Part shown: piece after piece, positions 42,116 to 50,605 of the stretch
How positions within the stretch are numbered: the stretch's first letter is position 1
How the letters are laid out: each line of letters starts with the position of its first letter
Source: Alishewanella agri BL06
GTDB taxonomy: Bacteria > Pseudomonadota > Gammaproteobacteria > Enterobacterales > Alteromonadaceae
Length of the DNA: 64,000 nucleotides
NCBI RefSeq assembly: GCF_000272005.1
Contig: NZ_AKKU01000017.1
Location: forward strand, 168,931-232,930
Reading direction: 5' to 3'
Translations under genes and position numbers: made by a program
The notes under the pieces: model-generated
What the model was told of the DNA's origin: nothing
Seen by the model: the letters and a program-made list of their open reading frames with translations, nothing else
Database searches by the model: none

Positions 42116-42572
42116 TTCGTTCTGGCAACGTTATCGCTACTATCTTAGCGGTATCGTATTACTGTTTCCCCTTTGGTATTTTTATCAGGCGTTACATCCG
42201 CAGTTTCCGGCACCCTGGCCAAGCCAGCAACTGGGGCCCTTTACCATTGCGCCGATGCCGCTTAATCTTAAGCCACCTTATATTCATCATGACCAATATC
42301 TGAAAGATTTTTATCTGGCATTCCAGCAGGGCGATGTGGCACAGATCCGTCAGGGCTATGTCAATCTTGGCCCCGAGGCGCTGCCGCTAGGGCAACTGCA
42401 ACAAGCCGCCGACGGTATATTACATGGCAGCCGGCATGGTCAGCATGTTCATGCGATAGCGCCCGCGACTCTGGATGAGGGTGATAAATTGTGGTTAACC
42501 ATTGAAACTTGGGAAGGCGAGATACTCATTGCCAGCTGGGAGTTACCGGTGGCGCTACTGACCACACTTTAG
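42102..42572 (+). CDS. Hypothetical single-pass membrane protein linked to PepSY
   Basis: I do not recognise a named family. The 156-residue product has one N-terminal transmembrane helix (YLSGIVLLFPLWYFY, 13-27) and a periplasmic domain with several histidines (PPYIHHDQYLKDF, GSRHGQHVHAIA), possible metal ligands. It overlaps the PepSY gene and shares its Fur-controlled operon, so a helper role in iron release or transfer is plausible but inferred. Confidence 0.8.
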   Translation: MKHPDSFWQRYRYYLSGIVLLFPLWYFYQALHPQFPAPWPSQQLGPFTIAPMPLNLKPPYIHHDQYLKDFYLAFQQGDVAQIRQGYVNLGPEALPLGQLQQAADGILHGSRHGQHVHAIAPATLDEGDKLWLTIETWEGEILIASWELPVALLTTL

Positions 42573-42574
42573 GC

Positions 42575-42610
42575 GGCTCAACCTGCCGGGTTGGGACGAC
42601 AGGTTGAGCC
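42575..42610. terminator. Bidirectional stem-loop between convergent genes
   Basis: An 11-bp perfect stem (GGCTCAACCTG / CAGGTTGAGCC) with a 14-base loop lies between the end of the PepSY operon and the end of the lipoprotein gene. No strong T run is present on either strand. Confidence 0.55.
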
Positions 42611-42619
42611 TGACGCAGC

Positions 42620-43102
42620 TTAGTGCTTCGCATCCAGGATTTTTTGTAGCTCTAACAACTGCTCTTTAGTGAGCTCGGCGCTCTCCAACAGCCGTTTGAT
42701 TGCTTCAAAGCGGTGGCCGGCAGCGTCAGCGCGAATTTTGATGATTTTTTGCTCCAGCGGTTGACCATCCGCATCCAGCACCATCACCCGCCGGACGCCG
42801 TTCTCCTCAATGATTTCGACATTTTTTGGCAACGGCGGCAGCGGTGGTAACGGAGCCTTGGCCAGCAGCGCTTCCAGCCGTGCCGCCTGCTCCGGTGCTA
42901 ACTCTTGCAGTAAGGCTTGCCACTCAGCGCTTTCCCGCCAGTTGCTGCCGCTAAAACGCAGCTCGCGCTTCTCGCCATCCTGCAACACCACAATACGGGT
43001 TTCCTGCTCTTTGCTCACTTCCGGTGCCGGCTCTGCCTGGGCTTTTGGCATAGCACAGCCGGTTAATAGGGCGATCAGGGTCGCTAATAAGGTTACACGC
43101 AT
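42620..43102 (-). CDS. Hypothetical lipoprotein sharing a motif with the adjacent sensor kinase
   Basis: The 160-residue protein has a lipobox (LLTGC, Cys16) followed by charged sequence. Its central segment LEALLAKAPLPPLPP (77-91) leading to VEIIEENG (95-102) closely resembles residues 56-81 of the histidine kinase encoded divergently (43366). The C-terminal part is helical and charged, ending in a leucine-rich stretch (SAELTKEQLLELQKILDAKH). The shared segment suggests that lipoprotein and sensor bind the same partner or each other in the periplasm. Function is otherwise unknown. Confidence 0.8.
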   Translation of the reverse strand: MRVTLLATLIALLTGCAMPKAQAEPAPEVSKEQETRIVVLQDGEKRELRFSGSNWRESAEWQALLQELAPEQAARLEALLAKAPLPPLPPLPKNVEIIEENGVRRVMVLDADGQPLEQKIIKIRADAAGHRFEAIKRLLESAELTKEQLLELQKILDAKH

Positions 43103-43365
43103 AACTTAATCTCCTGTTGATTGGGCCAACTGCTAATGAAAGTTTAATGCCATAATTTTTATCATTGTAATTCATAGTGTTACAGTATTGCCGTTATCTG
43201 TTATCCTGATATCGGCACATCAGTTTCCCCATTTCGGCAGATCTGAGAGCGTCACCTTAATCACACTTTCGCTAAGCAGCTGATTAAACATATAAAGTTC
43301 TTACTGGGCAAAGTGGTATAAGCTTTGTAAGCTAAAACTATTATCAAAGTACGCAGGACCTCGTT

Positions 43366-44700
43366 ATGTCAATCCGCTGGGCGCTGAGCCTGGGTATTAT
43401 TTGTTTACTGGCGTTAATGGCGCTTGGCCAAATCTGGCTGTTACAACGGCTGGAAAATCAGTTGGCACAGCAGGTTACAGAACAAAGTACCGAAATTACC
43501 CGGGTAGTATTGTCGCAAACCGCAGCCAATCTGGAACAACTGGCATGGGCACCATTACCACCCGTACCACCGGCTCCTGCGGCCCGACCGCGGGTCGAGA
43601 TTATTGAAATTGAGCATCAGGGTAAACAGCTGGATGTCCGGCTGATCAATGATCAGATGCGCCAGGCCGAGCTGGCCCGCGAGGCAGCGCAGCGTATTCG
43701 CACCCAGATTCAACCTGAACAATTAAAACAACAACTGGAACAGTTGCAACTGCGCCGCCAGCAGGCGAGAAGTACACCGCTGTTAGCCGAATTTAGCCGC
43801 TACGCGATGCTGCTGATCGTCAGTACCACCTTGCTGGCGATACTGATCGCACTACTACTGGGGCATCGTCTGATTAAGCCGTTACAGCATCTGGTACAGG
43901 GGTTTCGGGCTTTACAGCAAGGCCAGCTTGGACAGCAGGTGCCGGTCAGCGGCTTAAGCGAGTACCGTTATGTTAGCGACCAGTTTAACCAGATGAGTGT
44001 CCGGCTGGCCGAACTGGCCGAGCAAAGCCAACGGCTGCAACAGCAACAACATCTGGCGGAGCTGGGCGAAATCAGCCGCGGCATGGTGCATGCGCTACGC
44101 AACCCGCTGCACACCCTGAACCTGTTATTGGAGCAGGTTGCCAGCAGTGATGACCCTGCGTTACGTCAACGCTTAACTGAACAGGCCGAGCGCAAGATGC
44201 AGCATATCAACCGCAGCCTGACCGCAATGCTGACGCTAAGCTGTGCCGATATTGAGCGCAGTAAGCTGGTGGCGCTAAAGCCGGTACTACAGGACTTACT
44301 ACTGGAATTTAGCTCAGACCAGAGCTGGATCCGCTTAGCCGGTGATCTGGAGGCGCGGTTGCCGGGCGCAGAAACTGAGCTTAGAACCATTTTACATTCG
44401 TTACTGGCCAACGCCGTTGAGGCCAGCCCGCCTGGCGGCGAGATTACGATTGAGGTCAGGGAGCAGCCAACCGCACTGCAAATTCAGATCCGGGATCAGG
44501 GCCCGGGGCTGGATCCGGTTATTGCCAGCCGCTTATTTCAGCCACATTGTTCCGGCAAAGCCGAAGGGGCTGGCATGGGGCTGTATTTGTGCAGCCGTTT
44601 ACTTAAACTCTATTATCAGGGCAAAGTGCAGTTACACAATCATCCGCAAGGCGGCTGCGTAGCAACACTCACCTTTCACAGGACACAACAGCATGACTGA
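43366..44700 (+). CDS. HAMP-containing sensor histidine kinase partnered with a sigma-54 activator
   Basis: The 444-residue kinase has one transmembrane helix near the N-terminus (8-27) and a second at about 145-166. They frame a ~115-residue periplasmic region with the proline motif APLPPVPPAP (62-71). A HAMP domain follows (to about 220), then HisKA with GEISRGMVHALRNPLHTLN (His in VHALRNP) and HATPase (NAVEASPPGG, DQGPGL, GAGMGLYL). It phosphorylates the NtrC-type regulator that overlaps its 3' end by 8 bases. Its periplasmic motif also occurs in the divergent lipoprotein. Confidence 0.9.
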   Translation: MSIRWALSLGIICLLALMALGQIWLLQRLENQLAQQVTEQSTEITRVVLSQTAANLEQLAWAPLPPVPPAPAARPRVEIIEIEHQGKQLDVRLINDQMRQAELAREAAQRIRTQIQPEQLKQQLEQLQLRRQQARSTPLLAEFSRYAMLLIVSTTLLAILIALLLGHRLIKPLQHLVQGFRALQQGQLGQQVPVSGLSEYRYVSDQFNQMSVRLAELAEQSQRLQQQQHLAELGEISRGMVHALRNPLHTLNLLLEQVASSDDPALRQRLTEQAERKMQHINRSLTAMLTLSCADIERSKLVALKPVLQDLLLEFSSDQSWIRLAGDLEARLPGAETELRTILHSLLANAVEASPPGGEITIEVREQPTALQIQIRDQGPGLDPVIASRLFQPHCSGKAEGAGMGLYLCSRLLKLYYQGKVQLHNHPQGGCVATLTFHRTQQHD

Positions 44701-46027
44701 GCGGCTACTGGTAGTGGAAGATGATGCGCAGCAGCGTCAATTGCTATGTGAGTTACTACGTGCTGAGGACTATCAGGTACAGAGCGCTGACAGTGTCGAA
44801 ACTGCGATTCTGGCCCTCAAGCAACAGCCGCTGGATTTGGTGTTATGTGACTGGAAACTGGGTCAGGGCAGTGGCCTGCAGGTACTGCAGTACCTGCGCC
44901 AGCATTATCCGCAGCTGGGCTTTGTGGTTGCTACGGCCTATGGCTCGGTCAGCCATGCGGTAGAAGCCATTCAGGCCGGCGCCGACGACTACCTGACCAA
45001 GCCATTTAAACGGCAGGAGCTGTTGCTGGCAATCAGCAAGGGCCTCAGTGCCTGGCGGTTACGCCAGCAAAATCAACAACTCACCGAACAGTTAAGCGAG
45101 CAGCAGCAACTTGTCGAGCTAATTGGCCATGCGCCCTGTATGCAGCAGTTGTTTCAGCGCATTAATCGTATCAGCGCCAGCCACGCCACTGTGCTGATCA
45201 GCGGCGAAAGCGGTACCGGCAAAGAGCTGGCTGCCCGTGCGCTGCATCAGTTGTCCGGGCGCAAGGGTCCCTTTATCGCTATTAACTGCGGTGCGATTCC
45301 GGAACAACTGGCCGAGGCTGAGCTGTTCGGTGCCGAAAAAGGCGCCTATACCGGTGCTCATCAGAGTAAAGCCGGGAAATTTGAAGCCGCTAATGGCGGC
45401 ACCCTGTTTCTGGATGAAGTGGCCGAGTTACCGGCTGCGCTGCAGGCCAAACTGTTGCGACTGTTGCAGGAAGGTAAGGTCACGCGGCTGGGTAGTCATC
45501 AGGAAATTAGCCTGGATGTGCGGCTTATTGCAGCCAGCCATCAGGATCTGGCCCTGGCGGTGCAGGAAGGTCGCTTTCGGGAGGATTTGTTTTACCGCTT
45601 AAATGTGGTGCCACTGCATATGCCAGCATTGCGCGAACGACGGGAAGATATCCCGCGACTGATCCAGCATTTTTTACAAAAAAGCCAGCAACGCTATCAG
45701 CTGCCGGCAGCAGAGCTGAGTAAAGCCGCGCTGCGCCAACTAATGGACTACCCCTGGCCCGGCAATGTGCGTGAACTGGCAAACCGCATTGAGCGTTTTG
45801 TATTACTGGCAGATGAGCGCGAGCTATTAGCCGATCTTAACACTGCAGCTACCGTCAGCAGCGGCTTTGTATTACCGGCGGAGGGCCTGAACTGGCAACA
45901 ACATGAGCGCGACTGCCTGCTACAGGCGTTATCGCGTAGCAACGGCAACCGCGCCCAGGCAGCCAAACTACTGCAGCTACCCTATAAAGCATTTTTGTAC
46001 CGGCTGGAGAAATATCAGCTTGGCTAA
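44693..46027 (+). CDS. Sigma-54-dependent response regulator (NtrC family)
   Basis: The 444-residue protein has a receiver domain (VVEDDAQQRQLL; Asp53 in LCDWKLG) and an AAA+ sigma-54 interaction domain with Walker A GESGTGKE (171-178), GAYTGA loop (217-222, a Tyr variant of GAFTGA) and Walker B TLFLDEVAELP. A Fis-type HTH lies at the C-terminus (ALSRSNGNRAQAAKLLQL). It activates sigma-54 promoters after phosphorylation by the upstream kinase. The shift from Phe to Tyr in the loop is seen in some functional activators. No unambiguous sigma-54 promoter was found near the lipoprotein or DUF3137 genes. Confidence 0.92.
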   Translation: MTERLLVVEDDAQQRQLLCELLRAEDYQVQSADSVETAILALKQQPLDLVLCDWKLGQGSGLQVLQYLRQHYPQLGFVVATAYGSVSHAVEAIQAGADDYLTKPFKRQELLLAISKGLSAWRLRQQNQQLTEQLSEQQQLVELIGHAPCMQQLFQRINRISASHATVLISGESGTGKELAARALHQLSGRKGPFIAINCGAIPEQLAEAELFGAEKGAYTGAHQSKAGKFEAANGGTLFLDEVAELPAALQAKLLRLLQEGKVTRLGSHQEISLDVRLIAASHQDLALAVQEGRFREDLFYRLNVVPLHMPALRERREDIPRLIQHFLQKSQQRYQLPAAELSKAALRQLMDYPWPGNVRELANRIERFVLLADERELLADLNTAATVSSGFVLPAEGLNWQQHERDCLLQALSRSNGNRAQAAKLLQLPYKAFLYRLEKYQLG

Positions 46028-46075
46028 AATCAGACCGTCCTGCTAAGGTAAAGTCTTTGCTTGTCGCGGAGGCTT

Positions 46076-47092
46076 ATGGCAGCCATTAACCCCAATCGTC
46101 AGCTGGCACAGGCCATCAGCAGGTTACAGAAGCAACTGAATCAGGTTGCGGATAAAACAGCCCTGATGGCAGTACTGGAGCAACTGGCCCTACTACCACA
46201 ACCGATCCGCTATTCTTTTAAGCAGCGCGCTTATCTTTGCAGCGCGGGGCTGTTACTAAGCCTGCTACTGGCTGTACTGACCTATCAGTTACAAAGCAGT
46301 GTCGTGCTGTATTATGCCGCAGCTATCCTGGCACTGTGCAGTGTCGTACCGCTACTGGCTGCGCTTTACCATTTACAGCAGTTAAAACGCTTTACTGAGC
46401 ATTTGTACTGGAAAAATGCGCTACTGGATAACAACTTATCGGAGCTGGCCAACACGGACTGGCCAAACGTCACCCGCAGTTGGCAGCAGCAGTTTGCCGA
46501 GTTCCGGCGAGGTAATCATCAGCGGGAATTCCGCCAGCTTATCCGCGGCCACTTCAGCGGCGCCGAACATCAATTTAGTTACCACTACTGGCATTTTCAT
46601 TATGTAAATAAACGCACTCAGGTAACGACTAACAGTAAAGGTCAGGTGCAAACCCGTACCGTATACGACCACTTTGACCGCTATGGCCTAATTATCCCTT
46701 TTGCCTATTGCCGCGATCTCTTTGTGACGTCCTTTGCCGCTGACGGCATTACTGGCGAACGTTATACCAGCGACTCTGGTCGCTTTAATAAGATCTTTCA
46801 GGTGCGGGCCGCCGAACCGATGCAAGCAGCACGGTTTTTAAAACCAGCGGTGATAGTGGCGCTGGAGCAACAAGCCCGGCAGTTGAAACAACTTAATCTG
46901 GCCTTTAGTCATGACGGACAGCTTTGTATCAGCTTTGCTGACAACGATATGTTGCAGAGTAAAGCCCCTTGTGGTCTGGATCAACTGGCGCAATTCAGGC
47001 ACAGTATCGAACAACCAACTGCACTGCCCAAGCTCAGCCAGCTGTTAGCGACAGTGCATCAGCTACTGCGGCATTCAGACAGTAACTTTTAG
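46076..47092 (+). CDS. DUF3137 domain membrane protein
   Basis: The 338-residue protein has two close transmembrane helices (about 55-98) and a large cytoplasmic C-terminal domain with HFDRYGLIIPF, TSDSGRFNKIFQVRA and SFADNDML, matching DUF3137. The family is commonly encoded beside LemA, as here (ten bases before it). ATG 46076 is chosen because GGAGG lies just upstream, though spacing is tight. A TTG five codons earlier is less likely. Role unknown, possibly in membrane organisation or signal response with LemA. Confidence 0.85.
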   Translation: MAAINPNRQLAQAISRLQKQLNQVADKTALMAVLEQLALLPQPIRYSFKQRAYLCSAGLLLSLLLAVLTYQLQSSVVLYYAAAILALCSVVPLLAALYHLQQLKRFTEHLYWKNALLDNNLSELANTDWPNVTRSWQQQFAEFRRGNHQREFRQLIRGHFSGAEHQFSYHYWHFHYVNKRTQVTTNSKGQVQTRTVYDHFDRYGLIIPFAYCRDLFVTSFAADGITGERYTSDSGRFNKIFQVRAAEPMQAARFLKPAVIVALEQQARQLKQLNLAFSHDGQLCISFADNDMLQSKAPCGLDQLAQFRHSIEQPTALPKLSQLLATVHQLLRHSDSNF

Positions 47093-47102
47093 GAGCAGCA
47101 CC

Positions 47103-47666
47103 ATGGGACTGGGTATTCTAATCGGCATCGTCAGCATCGTTTTGATTATGGTGGTGGTCATTTATAACGGCATTATCACCCGGATGAATGCCGTCGAGCG
47201 CGGCTGGGCGAATGTGATTACTCAGGAGCGGCAGAAGAATAAGATGATCCCGCATCTGGAGCAGGTGACTGAACAATTTAAACAGCATGAAATGGGGTTA
47301 CAAAGCAGTATTGCCGAACTACGTTCCGGCTTAGCGCGTTTACAACCCGGCACTATCGATACCGCCACCTTGCAACAGGTTGAAGGTAGCACCCAAAAAC
47401 TATTGCAGGGTTTAACTGTAGCGGTAGAAGCCTATCCGGAACTCAAGGCTTCTGAAATCTTTAACAACCTGATGCGTGAAATCGCCGAACAGCAAGAAAA
47501 TATCGGTGCCGCGATCCGTATTTTTAACCAGAATGTGGAAGACTTTAATAATGGCATCGAAGTCTTCCCCAATTCACTGGTAAATACCCTGCTCAACAAA
47601 AAAACCCGGGTAACGCCGTTTCACGATAGTGAAGCTGAAGCGGGTTTTGAATATAAATTGAAATAA
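47103..47666 (+). CDS. LemA family protein
   Basis: The 187-residue protein has a single N-terminal transmembrane helix (4-24) followed by the helical LemA domain: NGIITRMNAVERGWANVITQERQKN, LKASEIFNNLMREIAEQQENIGAAIRIFN, and a C-terminal part with FPNSLVNTLLNKKTRVTPF. The fold is a long helical bundle facing outside the membrane; its function is unsettled. It forms an operon with the DUF3137 gene and follows SD TAGGAGC. Confidence 0.9.
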   Translation: MGLGILIGIVSIVLIMVVVIYNGIITRMNAVERGWANVITQERQKNKMIPHLEQVTEQFKQHEMGLQSSIAELRSGLARLQPGTIDTATLQQVEGSTQKLLQGLTVAVEAYPELKASEIFNNLMREIAEQQENIGAAIRIFNQNVEDFNNGIEVFPNSLVNTLLNKKTRVTPFHDSEAEAGFEYKLK

Positions 47667-47812
47667 TGTTACCCATGAAAAGCCAGTATCGAGGGTGTAA
47701 GCTGGTGGTTGTCACCTTTGCCCTGGATGACTGTTGTTGTTTTATTAATTTTGTTTTTCGGAATTTCTAACTGAAACGCCAGATTACTTTCGGTGCCCAT
47801 GTACGATGAAAA

Positions 47813-48556
47813 TTACGTATTTTCTCCAGTAAGGCGTTTAAATGACCAAACTGCGACTATCGCCAATAGAATGCTACTGCTGGTAAGTAGTAACAGATGA
47901 ATCGACAGCGCATGCCCCTGATCCATACCGATCACTTTCAACCCTATTTGTGACAGATGATAACTTGGCCAAATCCAGCCGGCTTGCTGCAGCAACATCG
48001 GCAACATCTGAATCGGTAACCACAGACCCGATAACAAAGCCATCGGCAGATACACTAGATTAACCACCGCAGGGGCAGCTTTATCACTGAGGGTTAACCC
48101 TAAAATCAGGCCAATTAAGGCAAAAGGCAAGGTGCCCAGTAATAACACCACCGCCAGTAATAACCATTGTCCAACGGCCAACCTTACGCCGCCAAACAGC
48201 GCGGCAATGCTAAACATAAGCACAATAATCGCCAGTGAAAACACCAGAGCGGTCGCAAATTTTGCCAGCAAATAGGCTGGCACTGGCATAGGTGACAAGC
48301 GCTTTAAGGTTAACCAGCCATGAGCCCGGTCGCTGGCAATATTGATGGCAAAGTTAAACATGGCCGGACCCATAATACCAAAGCAACCATAGGTCACCAA
48401 CATATAGGCGCTCGCGCCGCCGCTGTTAAACAGCACACCAAAAAATACATAGAACACCACCGGAAAGGCTAAGGAAGGAATGACAAAAGCCGGGGTACGC
48501 AAAATGCTCAGCAGATCGTACCAGGCTTCTTTTCGATAGATAGCTACGGTGTTCAT
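47813..48556 (-). CDS. ABC-2 type transporter permease
   Basis: The 247-residue permease has six predicted membrane segments and resembles the ABC2_membrane permeases of multidrug or lipid exporters (TPAFVIPSLAFPVVFYVFFG; GLWLPIQMLPMLLQQAGWIWPSYHL). It is encoded directly after its ATPase with an ATGA overlap. Direction and gene neighbourhood (alpha/beta hydrolase upstream, divergent DesK/DesR) suggest the operon is controlled by that two-component system. Confidence 0.88.
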   Translation of the reverse strand: MNTVAIYRKEAWYDLLSILRTPAFVIPSLAFPVVFYVFFGVLFNSGGASAYMLVTYGCFGIMGPAMFNFAINIASDRAHGWLTLKRLSPMPVPAYLLAKFATALVFSLAIIVLMFSIAALFGGVRLAVGQWLLLAVVLLLGTLPFALIGLILGLTLSDKAAPAVVNLVYLPMALLSGLWLPIQMLPMLLQQAGWIWPSYHLSQIGLKVIGMDQGHALSIHLLLLTSSSILLAIVAVWSFKRLTGENT

Positions 48557-49473
48557 GCGGCTTGCTCCTGTTGCGTTGCAGGGGTTTGGGTAAGGTGTAA
48601 AAAGGCTTGCTCTAAGGCGACGGGCCGGACTTCTAAATCAGTAACCTGCTGATCTGCATCTAATAAAGCACGCACCGTTTGTTCAGCATGGCGACTATGT
48701 AAGGTGATCTGCTGTTGTTTACGGCTAACTTGCAATACCGCTGGCAATAAGGCCAGCTCCGCATCCGTTAAGCGGCTGCGACAACGCACCACTTTGTATT
48801 GCATTAGGGCTTTTAATTCTTCCGGACTGCCTTTGGCCACAATCCGTCCCTGATGCAACACCGCAATGCTATCGGCTAATTGCTCGGCTTCTTCAAGATA
48901 GTGCGTGGTTAACACTACAGCGACGCCTTGCTGCCTGAGCTGTTTCACCTGTTGCCATAATGCCTGTCGCGCCTCGACATCCATACCCAAGGTCGGCTCA
49001 TCGAGAAACAGTAGCTTAGGCTTACCTGCTAATGCTAAAGCAAACAACAAACGCTGCTTTTGTCCGCCAGATAAGTTACCAAATCGTTGTATGGCATGGC
49101 TTTCCAGCCCTGCCAACTGCACCAGCTCGGCAGCGCTGTAGCCGTGTGCATAGTAACTGCTAAATAAATCGCACTGTTCATACACGCTAAGATTGGCGCT
49201 TAAGCTGCCGATTTGCATCATCACCCCAAGCTGCTGGCGTAACGCCTGGCTGCGCGTTATACCCTGCTGCTGGTTGCCAAAAAGCCGGATCTCTCCACTA
49301 TCGGCTTTTACCAACCCTAGCAGGGTTAAGATTAAGGTGGTTTTACCGGCACCATTCGGGCCAAGCACACACAGCACCTCACCGGCAGCCAGTGAGATAT
49401 CTACGCCAGCCAGCACGGTGTTACTGCCATAAGCTTTAGTTAAGCGTTGAACATCCAGTGGCAACATCGTCAT
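48553..49473 (-). CDS. ABC transporter ATP-binding protein
   Basis: The 306-residue ATPase has Walker A GPNGAGKTT (about 38-46), a Q-loop near GVMMQIGSL, signature LSGGQKQRLLFAL, Walker B LLFLDEP and the H-loop LTTHYLEEAE. A C-terminal extension of about 80 residues follows (LKALMQYKVVRCRSRL...), as in ATPases that couple to ABC-2 permeases of exporter type. It overlaps the permease (ATGA) and starts at the stop of the hydrolase gene, so all three are co-transcribed. Confidence 0.92.
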   Translation of the reverse strand: MTMLPLDVQRLTKAYGSNTVLAGVDISLAAGEVLCVLGPNGAGKTTLILTLLGLVKADSGEIRLFGNQQQGITRSQALRQQLGVMMQIGSLSANLSVYEQCDLFSSYYAHGYSAAELVQLAGLESHAIQRFGNLSGGQKQRLLFALALAGKPKLLFLDEPTLGMDVEARQALWQQVKQLRQQGVAVVLTTHYLEEAEQLADSIAVLHQGRIVAKGSPEELKALMQYKVVRCRSRLTDAELALLPAVLQVSRKQQQITLHSRHAEQTVRALLDADQQVTDLEVRPVALEQAFLHLTQTPATQQEQAA

Positions 49474-50411
49474 TACTCCCCGCTGATAAGGTGCGTTTGC
49501 AGGAACTGGCTGATCTGCTGGTTCAGCCAGTCTGGGGCGTCTGCCATAATAAAGTGCTTGGAGTCTGCCGCAAACGCAAAGCGATGGAACTGTGCCGGAG
49601 CACTAGCTAACTGCTTTTCATAATTAGCCTGCACTTCTTGCGGTGTGCTGTAAGGTGCGCCATGTTGTAAGGCGCCTAACGTCAACACCGGTACGCGGAG
49701 ATTAGCCAGCTGTGGCCTTAAATCTGCCTGCATTAATTCACCCATTACCCGGCCAGAGGTCATGCCGTCAGAGCGGAACATATCGTTGACGATACGCTGA
49801 TGCCAGCTTTCATTGTTTGCCATACCTTTAGCCATCAGCATCGGATCAAAACTGGCAGGTGCCGTTTGCGGTGTGTCGGTGTTACGCGCGGCACTTTCCG
49901 CAAACAGCACGCCTAAAGCGGGTAAGCCATCGACATTAATGGCACCACCGATTTGCTCTGGAGCACTGGTAGCCAGGGCTAACGCCAGATAGCCGCCTAA
50001 AGAATGGCCTACCACAACCGGTTTGGTTAATTGTTGGCGTTGGATGTAATCCAGGATTGCCTGCTGTTGCGTGACTAAATAACTTTGTCCCCACGCCTCA
50101 GCGGAGAGGGGTTTCACCCCTGCGAAACCGGCCAGCGTAAAAATATGCAGCTGGTAGTGGTCCTTTAACGCACTGATGGTACTTTCCCAAACATCAGCGG
50201 AAGAGGCCAAGCCCGGAATAAGCAGAATTGCCGGACCTTCACCCACCACCCTTACCTCAAAACAGGCACAGGCTGATTGAGTGTCCAGAGCTGCGACCTT
50301 ATGATCTGCTGCGGTTTGAGTTGCCGCCACTGGACTCACTGTCGTTAGCCCCAGTGCCAGTGTTACTGTAGTTACCGAAAAAAATGTCTTAAGTTTGCTT
50401 GTTATGTTCAT
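49473..50411 (-). CDS. Exported alpha/beta-hydrolase
   Basis: The 312-residue protein has a signal peptide (MNITSKLKTFFSVTTVTLAL..., cleavage near VAA-TQ) and an alpha/beta-hydrolase domain. The oxyanion region is LIPGLASSADVW, the nucleophile elbow VVGHSLGGYLAL, and the C-terminal His probably lies in SKHFIMADAPDWL. Substrate unknown; lipases, esterases and haloperoxidase-like enzymes share this form. ATG 50411 is preceded by GAGGAAG and is preferred to a start nine codons upstream. It leads an operon with the ABC exporter and is divergent from DesK/DesR. An enzyme acting outside plus an exporter suggests resistance to, or processing of, a membrane-active compound. Confidence 0.87.
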   Translation of the reverse strand: MNITSKLKTFFSVTTVTLALGLTTVSPVAATQTAADHKVAALDTQSACACFEVRVVGEGPAILLIPGLASSADVWESTISALKDHYQLHIFTLAGFAGVKPLSAEAWGQSYLVTQQQAILDYIQRQQLTKPVVVGHSLGGYLALALATSAPEQIGGAINVDGLPALGVLFAESAARNTDTPQTAPASFDPMLMAKGMANNESWHQRIVNDMFRSDGMTSGRVMGELMQADLRPQLANLRVPVLTLGALQHGAPYSTPQEVQANYEKQLASAPAQFHRFAFAADSKHFIMADAPDWLNQQISQFLQTHLISGE

Positions 50412-50492
50412 GGCCGCTTCCTCATCGTTAATGCACACCTTAGTGCTGATGAGTGCAGTCTAGTCTGCAGCAGTGACTGGCACCGCTCACTT

Positions 50493-50515
50493 TTGTCAGC
50501 ACTTTCGGCTGACAA
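50493..50515. promoter_or_regulatory. Inverted repeat in the divergent promoter region, candidate DesR operator
   Basis: TTGTCAGC and its complement GCTGACAA, 8 bp each and perfect, are separated by 7 bases (15 bp centre to centre). The repeat lies between the hydrolase/ABC operon and the desK-like gene. It is the best candidate for binding of the NarL-type regulator encoded here, and could control both operons. Confidence 0.6.
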
Positions 50516-50605
50516 CTGCCATTAGAAAAGATGATCTTTGTCACTTACTGCCGCAGCAAAATATTCGTTAGACTGTAGCGGCATATGTCAGGCTCAGGAC
50601 GCATC

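Noticed and set aside
43310..43340. Sigma-54 promoter before the sensor kinase gene
   Set aside because: TGGTATAAGCTTTGTA has the GG element but not GC at the correct distance, so it does not meet the consensus.
47676..47780. Small plus-strand frame of 34 codons after lemA
   Set aside because: It has no convincing ribosome site and an unusual cysteine-rich tail, and it lies in a short spacer between two gene ends.
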